A stretch of 64,000 bases of DNA, taken from assembly GCA_037176845.1 (NCBI GenBank), contig JAYKXP010000025.1, positions 372,001 through 436,000 on the forward strand, read 5' to 3'. Both the position numbers and the translations under genes were made by a program. Below are positions 11,655 through 22,803 of the stretch, in pieces. The notes beneath the pieces are model-generated. The model saw nothing but the letters and a program-made list of their open reading frames with translations, was not told the DNA's origin and searched no databases. Every line of letters starts with the position of its first letter. Position 1 is the stretch's first letter. This stretch comes from Paramarasmius palmivorus (taxonomy: Eukaryota > Basidiomycota > Agaricomycetes > Agaricales > Marasmiaceae).

Positions 11655-14600
11655 ATGGAGACACTCGCGCAAGATATATCCAGAATCGAAGACTGGGAGA
11701 ATTACCAGGTCGACATCTCCTTGTTCCCGAACGAGCCAAACGAGTCTGAGCTGACGCCCTTGACAAGCATCAAGGTACGAAGATGACTATTTTTCGACAT
11801 TGACGACTGACCGTCTTCCTCAGGAAAGTCTGACGGACGCATTATCCATCGATGTGACCTCTGACGCAGACTCGACCTGTCGCCTGCTCCAGTCACGAAA
11901 ACTGCGCCGAGTGTTTAAGGCATGGAAAGAGGCGCTGAATGGACGCAGACTGGATACACCCCACCTTCTCATCAGTCTTTTGGAGGAGACGTACGTGGGT
12001 GAAGAAGAAATCTTTACTGTCTCCTCGTTTCGTGGAAAAGACCGTCTACTGCTGTTCCAGATTGCACCTATCGCGAAAGCGTTTGGTTTCAACCTGCACA
12101 TCGCTGAAGTCGAGTACTACGAGGATGGTTATCCAATGACGGTGCCTCGCGCAGAGTTTTTAGAAGCAGGCGGTTCACTAGGGCAGAAACCGGAGATTAT
12201 AGAAGACACGGAGGTCGAAGATGAAGATGGAGTGCCTATTCTAGAGTTGAGGAAACTAGACCCTGATTCAGTCGAGAATTGGGACTTTTCCTTCTTACAA
12301 GTTTCGACTCTGGATGGCGTTCCTATAGACTTGACCGGCCCAGGACTTGACAAGATAGAATCACAAGATCGACGCGGGCAGTTTGTCGTTCACGGTAAAC
12401 TCACGGAACGAGAACCGCATTTTGAGGTCCAGGGCATAGAGATCGGTTTTGTAGGTTCTCTCCTGCTTTGGTATGCTCTCTCATTGAACCTGTATTCCTT
12501 AGACGCTACACGACGTTCGAGAAAGTGAATACCTTTCCCTTTCGACAGTTTTATCAATTGCTGAGACGTTTTAGCGTGGACGCGGAGGTGCCTCTTAATT
12601 ACACCCACGAGTTCAACTCAGGTTCAATTCGAGGCTTCAGGAAACTTGGAAGATCAAGTCTATCACTTTTTCAGAAAGTTCAAAGTCGGAGATGATGTTC
12701 AAAAGGCCGACAAAGTCGCACAAAGTGCTCTGAAGTGGCTTGATGGAAAATCTGGGTCAGAAGAGGATATACCGGGAATCAAACGGGTCACAGCTTGCGT
12801 GTGCAAATACGCAACTCAACGGAAGGATTTGGAATTGTTCGAACGTGTCCTTGATGCATGTGGGCCTGAACACATCCTCAGTTTCCTCGGGATAAGTACC
12901 TTATTGGGCGCAGCTACAGTCTTCAGTTGGTGTGCTATCGAGCATTGGTAAGAAGACCACATCTACGACTACAGCTTCAACTTCTTACATCTTCCCATAG
13001 GTACACGCGAGCGGTGAAAAATGACGTCTCAAACGCTTGTCGGGCGAAGCTAATCCGCGACCTTGAGGAAGCTTCTGGAAATCAAGACATTGCTGTCTAT
13101 ACGTGGTGCGGGTTGCAAAAAGGATCGTTTTTTGAGAACCTGGGCAAAGTTCATGTCCTAGAGATCGATACGTTGGTCCAATTAGTCTTGTCCTATCCCG
13201 AGCCACTCCCAGTTCTTCGCGAGCGGTAAGCTTCCTCAACAGATCGAGAGCTCGATTTATGAAAGTATTAATGGACACCTTAGTCTGCTTCCTAGGCTTT
13301 ACAAAACGCAGGGCGCGGATATGAAAACTTACCTATTACTATTTGACAAGATGCGAGCCACGGAATCCTTCGACCAAAGCGACGTGCTCTCTATCATTGT
13401 GGGTAGCATCCGCCATCTTGCTACCACAATCAATCCCTTCCAATTCGATGAAAAGGCTTCGTGTTACAATGACTACAGGTACTCTGTGGGTCACCTCATC
13501 GACCTCGTTACCCTTGCCGTTCAGTATCAGGCGGGTGATGCCATCAGTGCTCTTCTAGAACGCTTGTGGCAAGAAACCTCCAATCAGAATAACAAACATA
13601 CCGTTCAATACTATGAAGACCTTGTCCTCAAGCTCGATGGCGTGGCCAAGAGTAATCCGGAATACCAAGGCGTCATGGTACCTTTCTTTGGTCAAGCATT
13701 CGAAATTCTGCTCTGCAATTATACTGGTTCCACCGAGCGTGATAGGAAGCTCAGAGCTGCGTTGGAATATGAACGGGATCCGTTGAAGCATATCGCTCAA
13801 TGGTACGTTACACCTTCCTATTGATACACGCCCATCTCAGTTCCCCTTTCTCCTTAGTCTGTTCTCCTACCTCGCGAAAAGGGCGTCTCAGCCCGTATCC
13901 GACCGCTACAGTGAGATCGAAATGGTCAAATTCGTTAATGGACTGCGTTTGCAGTCATCGCTGGAAAGCGAAGAACTATTCCAGCGCGCTTTACAGCTCT
14001 TGGTCACTCAGAGCATAGAGAGTCTCGATCTCACCCCTCTGTCAAAGGAGGCCTTCGACCACAACTTCCCCGCTGCGTGCACTGTGAAGGACTGCATTAT
14101 GCTCTGCCTCGTTTCAGGTTCTCGAGATGGAATTTCTCGACTTTCCGACCGACTACTAAAAGCACCACAAGGTTACGACCCCGCCTACATCCAACACGGC
14201 TTAGCGTCCATCGTGACGTCTCTCCCTGCTGCTCAGAGGCGACATGGACTGTCGGCCGACATTGGACCTCTGACCCACTTGGTTGGCGAAGTGACGAAAA
14301 GGTACATGGAGCTGTGCGTCGGAGAACCCCCGGTCCCAGGTATTAGTTTGCAAGGTATAGACATGATAGGTTGTGGATGTCAGAACTGCAAGCAGTCTCT
14401 TGTCCCGATATTCATGGGAAAGGTGGCAAAAACGCCACTCCGGGGTTCCCCGTCATCGCGAGTCGAGATCCGGAGTAAAGCTCAGGTGAAAGCCCACTTT
14501 GAAGAGAGGCTGGCTCCCACATACAAATGGGGTGTTAGGTGGAGGACAGATATGCAAAAGAAGTCAAAGCGATCACATGTTCTCCAGGCAAGTAGATTGT

Positions 14601-14879
14601 GTTTCATAACTTCCATTGAAGTCTTGTTGAACTTTTTGTTTGAAGATTGATATACCAAGTGTGTTTGACCATCTTCCAGAGTGGTCAGCCAAAGCACAAA
14701 GAGGTCAAGAAATGTTGTCAGTGCTGGGAGGCATCGATCAGCAGCGGCAAGCTCTTGGGGATGACTATGCACGGGTGTTTGACGTATTGTACGCCACAGG
14801 TACCAGTGCGCCAAAACGTCCTGCTGAGAATGATGAAAGCACCTCTCTTGCGCCATCTAAGAAGGCGCGCATGGGCTAG
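11655..14879 (+). CDS. 2OG-dioxygenase-family C-terminal scaffold protein, copy B
   Basis: Exons 11655..11774, 11824..12450, 12503..12524 (22-nt micro-exon), 12575..12947, 13001..13225, 13284..13802, 13858..14587, 14646..14879; 949 residues. All phases agree. Landmarks: LRRVFKAWKEAL, then SSFRGKDRLLL near residue 110 (matching the SLKGKD-type segment that follows the catalytic core in full-length family members, recalled from memory), an acidic stretch, the TWTRRCLLITP motif across micro-exon 3, long helical repeats, IGCGCQNC near 800-806, and a C-terminal KRPAEN...PSKKARMG that looks like a bipartite nuclear signal. No HxD...H iron-binding motif is visible before residue 110, so no oxygenase activity is expected. 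The last intron (14588..14645) begins GC rather than GT. Confidence 0.85.
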
Positions 14880-15316
14880 ACGGGTATCTTGGGCTATTTC
14901 TTGGACGTCCTTTATTCCCTTGTATACCAGTTCTTATTATCTCTTTAGTGCTACTTCTACCACTTTGAGTACGCTTAGGTACCACGGTTGCACTATGTAG
15001 TCTCTATCTCGTTACGGATAGGTCGTTGATCATGTGCCAAGTAAAGGTTTTGAGCGCCTAACATTTCTCTTCCCAACCTCGTTCCATGTCAATGTTGGCT
15101 CCGATACACCAGGTGTACTTTCATTACTCTATCTGGAAACCAAGGAAACCGAGTCTCCGGGGTCTCATAACGTACATGACATTGCAAGTGGCTTCGTAGT
15201 CCCGCTTAATTAATACCAACTTCTCTAGCGTCCTTGACCTCCGCAGACTCCCTTCAGTAGTGACAAAAGAGACCTCAAGGGCGACAAATCAGGCTTAACA
15301 TCAAGTAGCGTTGCTA
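14880..15316. other. Intergenic, gene B to gene C
   Basis: No gene seen; carries the GAGTCTCCGGGGTCTC element at 15151-15167. Confidence 0.6.
15151..15167 (+). promoter_or_regulatory. GAGTCTCCGGGGTCTC element upstream of gene C
   Basis: The 16-bp core is identical to the one at 19346 upstream of D; it sits about 150 bp before the C start codon. Confidence 0.45.
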
Positions 15317-18300
15317 ATGGACAACATGTCAGTTCATCCAAGAGACATCAGGGTTTGCATACAACTTTTTTTTACGTGGAAACCCCCTCTAATTTTCTGT
15401 GTAGACAACCCTGCAAGATGCCCTTTCAGAATTTGTCTCAAAGACAAATCCGGACAGCTTGCAGGATTCGGAGACTTTGCGTCGAATTTTCGAGAGCTGG
15501 CGAGAAGCTCTTCTTGATATCAATGCCGCGTCAACGACACCGCAAATCCTTGCCTACCTCTTGAACGAAGAATACGAAGGACAAGGAGACGCGATATTCA
15601 CATCCTCCTCACTTCGAGGCAAAGACCGTTTTGTTGTGTCGCAGCTTCTGCCCATAGCCAAGGCATACGCATTCGATCTGCATTTTGCAAGTGCCGAAGA
15701 CTATGAAGAAGGCTACCCGGTCGTGGTGCCACGTAACAAATCCGTCGACAAACTAGAAGGAATGGACATCAGCGCTACTAGGGAGGATGACGAGTACTCG
15801 GACGATGATTCGATTGTAGAACTTGAGGAGATGGATCGGAATTTTGACGTTCGGCGGGGTTTTCGCATTTGCAATGAATCTAATCTGGACGGATTCCCAA
15901 TGGACATGACTGGTCTCAATCTGGAGAAGGCTACTGAAGGAGAGTTCACCTCGCTTTTGATCAATGGAGATCTCGTCAGCCGCGAGCCTGTTTTTGAGTT
16001 CGGAGATATAATAGAGCTCGATAACGTAGGTACATATTCTCAAATTCTCTGCTAGCTAGCTAAATTGGTTGTCACAGATACGTGAGGCATTTCTCAGTGA
16101 GAACGATATCATCCTCTCACTCCAAGTACACGCTAACGGTTTTTTCTCTAGTTCGGAGGCAAAAGTGTCTACTCATCTCATCCTCGACGCCAAGGAAAAT
16201 CGGATTTAGATTTCCCTGGAACCTTGAGGACTACGCTCGCAAGTTCTTTGGCACGTGCACCAGCAGTGTTTCTCCTGAGAGTTATGAGGCGGTGATAGGA
16301 CTGGTCCTTCAGTGGTTGCGCAAGCAATCACAGAACACTTCGTTTGGAGTCAATGACGTTGCGGTCTGTGTATCCAAATTCGCCCTTGAGCGCAATGATG
16401 TGCAACTATTTCTTCGCCTGCTTGAGGCTTGTGATTTACGAATCATCACTATGCTTGGCGTGGAGGAATTGTTGGCTGCATATAGGACCTTCACATGGGA
16501 AGACATTCAGTCGAAGTACGTCCACTTGTAGCAATTTTTCTGTTATCAAAAAAGTCTTACAAAACCACCGCAGATTCACTCAAGCGGTCACCAGCGATCG
16601 ATCCACAGGTTGTCGTGCCAAACTTGTCTTCGCACTGGCCGATGTCTCGTCCGAGTTAGATGACACTGCAGTCATGTCGTGGTGCAAGTTGCAAAACAAT
16701 ACATTCATCGAGAACATGGGCGAGGTGAATGACGGAGATATCGAATATCTGATCAAATCTCTGCAGTTGTTGGACAACCCAATCGAGAGCTTGGCCACAA
16801 AGTAAGCGTTCCGAGACACTGGCATACGAATTTCGCTAACTTTTCCACCCAGGCTCTTGCCGAAACTATACGAGTTACAGCTTTCTGACTCGAAGCTTTG
16901 GATAGCACTATTTACACGACTACAGGACACACCTTTCTTTGACCAAGCAGCGCTACATCCGGTCATCACGGACAGCATTCGTCATATTGCGAGCAACATA
17001 GAACCTTTCCAGCTCGGCGGAAAGGATTGGTACGTTGGAGCCAGTAGGCACCGATACTCCGTACAGCACATCCTTGATATCGTAGGGCTATCTATCAAAT
17101 ACCAAGTCTCTGAAGCGATTGGTGTCCTTTCCCAGCGGTTATGGGAAAGAAGCAGACGGCAGGATCCGAGCACCAGCGCACAGTACTACGGAGATCTCGT
17201 TCTAAAGTTCAGCGAGACCGCTACCAAGCACCCCGACGTCCAGGAGAACATGCAGTATTTCTTTGGCCACGCATTCCAGACATTGCTTGAGAACTCTTCC
17301 GATGTGGCGGAATGCAACACCAAGCTACAGACTGCTCTGCAATACCAATCTAACCCGGTCGGGTTCTTCATTCAATGGTGTGCCATTTCATTACCTCTCG
17401 GAACTCGTAAATCATTGCTTATCTGTCTTGTTTACTAGTTTGACGCCCTCCGAGGATACTTCCAGATCCGATCCTAGAAGTGGCATTCGACTCTCGGAGA
17501 GCATGATAAAATTCATCCGTGACCTCCGGCAGCAGACGACCGTTATCGAAGACACGGAAAGGCTGCAGACGGCTCTGCACCTCTTCTTGACTCAAACGAT
17601 AGACAATTTCGACCCTACACCTCTTGCCCGTGACGTGCTACAAGGCATTGACCTTTGCTTGATGCTCGGCGTTATGGAAGAGATCCCCCGCATATTCAAT
17701 AAATGCTTGCATGGACCGCGAGGCGATGAGCCCGACTACATCGAGCAAGGCTTGGTCACAATCGCGACGAGTCTTCCTGGCGTCCTAAGCAAGCACGGAT
17801 TGTCCTTGTCATCTGGCGATATTGGGGCCCAGGCACGTTTTGTTGGCGAGGTGGCGAAGAAGTATTTCAAGCACTGTGTTGGTATAGCCCCGATGCCTGG
17901 GGCCTGCTAGCAGTCGATTAGTTGCGGATGCAAGCAATGCGAACAATTTCTCGTTCCGGTGTTCACGGGAAAGGCAGCAAGAGTGCGACTCCCGGACTCT
18001 CAGACATCAAGAGTTGAGTTACGTCACAAGGAACAGTTGAGGGTCCACTTTGAAGACAGGTTAACATCCGCGAATACAGGCGATTGGGGTGTAATATGGA
18101 GAACGGTTCATCAGAAGAAGACTGGAAAAAAGAAGCCCTCTCATACCCTTCAGGTCAGTTGGCCCACACAATGAATCGTTTGCAGGGTTGTGATCTCTTG
18201 TGCATAGATTGATCTTCCGGATACATTGAACATCCTGATACGATGGTTCGTCAAGGCAGCAAAGGGGCAGCAGATAATGTCACTCTTGGGTGATATGGAG

Positions 18301-18444
18301 CGCCAGCGACAAGTTCTTGGTGACGATTCTGAACCGGTTCTCAGAGCCCTATACCATGTAAATGGCACCGGTACATCTAAACGTCCCGTTGAAGATGACA
18401 GCGGAGCTGGCGATGGTCCTTCCAAGAAAGCACGCGTAGCTTGA
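15317..18444 (+). CDS. 2OG-dioxygenase-family C-terminal scaffold protein, copy C, with in-frame TAG (candidate pseudogene)
   Basis: Exons 15317..15352, 15405..16025, 16078..16096, 16152..16515, 16574..16801, 16853..17377, 17439..18153, 18208..18444. Every exon matches B and D in phase. The start MDNMSVHPRDIR is the first ATG after an in-frame stop and its splice site aligns with B and D. SSLRGKDRFVV and RRQKCLLIS are conserved. In exon 7 a TAG at 17908-17910 replaces the Leu of the GxxLQ segment just before SCGCKQC, ending the protein at 754 residues. Downstream the frame is fully open to the normal end (CxCxxC, SHTLQ splice, KRPVED...GPSKKARVA). So a single base change (TTG to TAG) explains the break. 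It could be a young pseudogene, a truncated protein, or a readthrough product. Confidence 0.8.
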
Positions 18445-18926
18445 TTTGGGCTTCATTCACTTCTTGAAGATTATATGTATATATAGGTTGCTTCTAGTAT
18501 CCTACCATGCCATGTAACGCTAATCTGATGAATATAACCTCCCGACGATACCGGGTTGTGTCGTATCTTGCTGACAGCTCCCAGTGAAAAGATACATAAG
18601 TACCAACTTTCTCCTGTCATTTTCAGGAAGTCAACCCACTGTCGCTGTCCGTGCTATGTAGCAGGTTGTGGTATTCTGAGCACTAGTATCTTCGTCCCAA
18701 GAAGTGGCCGAGCATCGACAGATCATCAAGAACAACTTGAAGGACAACCAGCTCGTATTACTAGTTGTATTATCGAAAAAAGGACGAGGAAGACCACGAC
18801 AAAGGCCGGCTAATACCAGAGCACGAGTCGGAGTAGCATAGGGATTGGATACCAAGCTGCCATCGATTTGCTAGGGATGCGCACTGAATTTTTTTGGGAT
18901 GTCAATGGTGAGAACTACACGATGAT

Positions 18927-19400
18927 CTGGACACGCACTTTGAGAACCCCGACCAGGCCATTCTAGTCACCTTGTTTCTTTGCGATTCTCTCCAATCCAA
19001 GTCAGACATAGCCAATGATTTGCAGCATTCGCCCAAATTCGTTGAGGATCTACGGCAGGTTGGAGTAATCGTAAAGGCCTTGAAGATGTGGAGCTCGAAC
19101 CAGAAAAATTTGAAGGTTGTGAGCATCCGAAAGTTTTCCTCCCCAAGCTCCGCTCAAGCGTTGTCGGACCGAAAGGCCGGCCTCCTTGGTTCGGACGAAG
19201 CCTTGGCGCTTAACGCCTTCACTGAAACCACCATCTCAGTCGTGAACAATGGTCTAAAGTACCTCAGGCCTCAGCTTGCACCCTTCTGGAAAGAAAGGAA
19301 ATACTACAACGCAGCTCCAGTCAGTCTTTGTAGCAGGCGAGAACTGGAGTCTCCGGGGTCTCGCTGGGGTCTCATCACGTACAAATCTCGCGTGTGCTAG
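18927..19400 (+). pseudogene. Orphan coding-like fragment of unknown family
   Basis: One frame stays open for about 155 codons with amphipathic, protein-like composition (DTHFENPDQAILVTLF..., then FVEDLRQVGVIVKALKMW, then FTETTISVVNNGLKYLRPQL). No convincing start codon or partner exon was found, and its end runs into the element upstream of D. I do not recognise it; it may be a relic exon. Confidence 0.3.
19345..19378 (+). promoter_or_regulatory. GAGTCTCCGGGGTCTC element upstream of gene D
   Basis: Contains the 16-bp core found upstream of C plus a further GGGGTCTC unit, about 85-118 bp before the D start codon. Confidence 0.45.
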
Positions 19401-19462
19401 CGGTTGCGTTCAGTCTTTTCCTCACCACCGTTTCGAACCTTTGCTAACTTCCCCTCTTAAAC

Positions 19463-22400
19463 ATGGTAGAAAATACTTCAGAACTCGAAGAGGGGGAACT
19501 TGAGCCTCAAGCAGACACACCGCCCGTACAAATTAAAATTTCATCGAACCACTCCGAAGACATCGAGGTACAAGCATTCTCTACATTACCGCAAAGCCAC
19601 TCTAATTTATATCTAGGCAAAACTAGCAAACACGTTAGCAAAACTACTCTCTCAGACCGATTCAACATGTCAAGCAGAGACAAGAAGCCTACAACTAGTC
19701 TTCGAAGATTGGAGAAAGGCTCTTGACGCAGGTCCTAGGACGGTTGCACCGCAGGTTTTCGCCTGCCTGCTGGAGGAAGGATACGAGAACCATGATAATG
19801 AGGTCTTCATGGCTTCGTTACTTCGAGGCAACGATCGATGCCTACTATCTTACCTTGCCCCAGTGACTGAGGCTTGCGCATTTGATTTACATTTCGGAAT
19901 GGCCGAGTATTACCAAAGAGGATACGTAGATATCCCCCCACCACCGGAGATGAGCATAGATGCCGAAGAAGACGAAGACGAAGACGAAGAAATGGCTGAA
20001 GACTCTAGGAACGATGGAGAAGACAAGGGCGAGACGTACTCGGAAAACTCTTTTGTCGCATCGGATATAATCGAACCGTTCGACGCGATAGAGATAGGAT
20101 ACAGATTCTCCAATGTAACCACTCTGGAAGGGATTCCTATGGTATTGACCGGACTCGATTTGAAGAAAACCACCAAACACCTATGCCGGCTTTTGGATGC
20201 GAATCGAATCACCGCCGAGAGAAAGCCCGTGTTCAAGGTAGGACCTCTAGAGGATACTGAAATGGTAGGCACCCTTCTCGAGTCCTGTTCATTCTAGTGC
20301 ACTAATAACTTTTCTGTAGATGCGCGATGCTACCGCCAGTAAGTGTGATGCCATTCCCGAAACGAGCACCAACTAATATTTCCACTTCAGCTTGGGCGAG
20401 CAAATGCCTACTGATTACACCCTCAAAGTCGGCAAACGTTGTATTCCGGGTCTCTGACGAGCTAGAAGACTTTGCCTGTAAATTCTTCAGCCCCTCCACT
20501 TGCAAGGTTGCTTCCGAAGAGTACGAGGGCGTGGTTACAATGATCCTGGAGTGGCTGCGAGGTCGTTCAGACCCTATCCAGCCTGGGACCAGACGTGTTG
20601 CGACCTATATGTGTAGATCTGCGGTTCAGCAAAAGAACATCGGACTGTTCAAACGTTTACTCGAAGCGTGTGGTTCGCACAGAATTGTGGCTTTGCTCGA
20701 CATCGAGGAATTGTTGGCCGCATTCAAAATTTTTGAGTGGGGTGATATCGAAAACCAGTAAGTCCGTTCGTTTTAATGTGCATTGTCGGTTCTAATCGGT
20801 TCTGTAGGTTCACTCAAGCAGTGACCAATGATCCGTCGAAGAGCCGTCGTGCCAGGCTCATCTGTGACGTGGCCGATGCTGCGTTCAAAGCCAACAATAC
20901 CAAAGCCGTTTCGTGGTGCAAATCGCAGAACGAGTCTCTCATCGAGAGTCTGGGCACTGGGGTCGGTATCAATGATATCGAGTTTTTGGTTCAGTCTTTG
21001 CAGTTGTGCGATGATCCGATCGAAACCATTGTTGAAAAGTGATAGTCATCCGCTCTACATTCAAGAGATCTCGCTGATTTTTTTACACAGGTTTTTACCC
21101 AAACTTTACGAATCACAGCTAGCCAACTCGAAGCTATGGACGGCTCTGTTCACGCGATTACGCAGCACACCTTCCTTTGACAAGTCACTGGCCTTGTCTA
21201 CGGTTATCTCGGACAGCATTCGCCATATTGCGAGCAAGTTGAATCATTTCCAGTCTTCACAGCTGAACTGGCGTAATCATTATTCGGTGGAACACATTCG
21301 CGACATGGTAGATTTATCGGTCCAATTCGATACTCACGATGCAGTTGTCGTCCTCCTGCAACGTCTATGGGATCAAAGCCAGAAGCAAGACCCGGCAAAG
21401 ACAGCGCAGTGTTATGGAGATCTTATGTGGACGCTTGGCGAAGTCATTACCGCCCACTCTCAGCTTCAGAACAATCTGCGACCATTCTTTGGACACGCGT
21501 TCTGGGCATTACTCTACAACAATCCTCAGTCCAGCGGGTGTAACTCGCAGCTCAAAAATGCCCTCAAACACCAGCGCGATCCAGTCGCATGGGTTATCCA
21601 ATGGTATGTCTCATCAACTTCGAGCCCTCTGTGTCACTTATCTGTTCGACGTAGTCTAACCTCTGATGATGGAAAGGGTCTACCCAAATTAGACCCCGGC
21701 TTTTGCGATTCACGCTTGGGCAATATGTTCAGATTTGTGAACGATCTTCGTTCAAAGGCGACCTCTTCAAGTAACAAGGATCAGTTGCAAGAGGCTCTAG
21801 ATCTTGCTTTGACACAGAGACTGACCAATCTCAATCTCGCACCTCTGTCCGAGGAGAAGTATGCAGCGCCGCCTCCCCCTGGTACCGAATACGAAATATT
21901 GCAGTGCATCGATCTCTGTTTAATCCTCAATCGTCCCGACGAGATCTCTCGTATACTCGACCAATGCTTGAGTGCACCACAATGCAATGAGCGTCACTAC
22001 ACTCAGCATGGCTTGGTCACTCTTGCGATACGTCTTCCCGAGGTTCTATCTAAACACCGGTTGTCATTGTCGTCTGGCGATATCGGTCCCCTAGCTCACT
22101 TCGTCGGTGAAGTGACGAAAAGATACTTGAACCACTGCATTGGGAAATGTCCAGTTCCTGGTGCCCATTTGCAACCAGTTAGCTGTGGTTGCTATGACTG
22201 CAAACAATCTCTTGCCCCCATATTTGAGTCGGGAAGAAGGCCGGGGGGATCACAGTCGTCGAAAGTTGAAGTCCGGGCTAAACAGAAGCTGAGAAAGCAT
22301 TTCCAAGAACGATTGGAGCATACTCGCACATGGGGCGTAAAGTGGGGTCCGAGTGGGAAAAAGAACATGATGCAGGTAGGCTGGAATTATCTCAAAAGGA

Positions 22401-22646
22401 TCATTGTTGGTAACCTCTGCTCTCTAGATCGATATACCAAACACTCTGAATGATTTATTGGGATGGTTTGCTAAAGTCGAAATAGCCCGGAAGATGCTCG
22501 CTAGTCTAGGCGGGACCGATCGACAGCGACGAGTTCTTGGTGCAGATTATGACCAGGTGTCTAGTTGCATGGCCAGTGATCTACCAAAGCGCCCGCTCGA
22601 TGACGGAGCCGCTGGTGGTCCTTCGAAGAAGGCTCGTATCTGTTGA
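19463..22646 (+). CDS. 2OG-dioxygenase-family C-terminal scaffold protein, copy D
   Basis: Exons 19463..19567, 19617..20264, 20320..20338 (19-nt micro-exon), 20391..20757, 20808..21038, 21091..21603, 21655..22375, 22428..22646; 940 residues, all phases consistent with B and C. Landmarks: SLLRGNDRCLLS near residue 100, an Asp/Glu-rich stretch, TWASKCLLITP across the micro-exon, helical body, VSCGCYDC (CxCxxC) before the last quarter, and a KRPLDD...GPSKKARIC tail resembling a bipartite nuclear signal. As in B and C, no 2OG catalytic domain precedes the conserved region. Intron 6 (21604..21654) is 51 nt without an in-frame stop, so retention would simply add 17 residues. Function unknown. Confidence 0.85.
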
Positions 22647-22803
22647 ACTGGCGGTATATTTTTTGCTACTTCTTGGACATTCTGGGTATATTTGCCACAA
22701 GCAGTACTATTAATAATCATAAATACATTCCCTCTTTATCGCAGCTTGATTTGTACAAGCTTGCAGCGTGAAGAACTGATACTGCATACTGACAACCTAA
22801 TCC

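Larger units (their letters stand above)
18445..19462. other. Intergenic, gene C to gene D
   Basis: Holds one coding-like fragment (18927-19400) and the D upstream element. Nothing else is seen. Confidence 0.55.

Noticed and set aside
20828..22453. A 541-codon uninterrupted frame in gene D
   Set aside because: Its beginning runs out of frame relative to exon 5 and it reads through introns at 21039, 21604 and 22376; the spliced model agrees with B and C.
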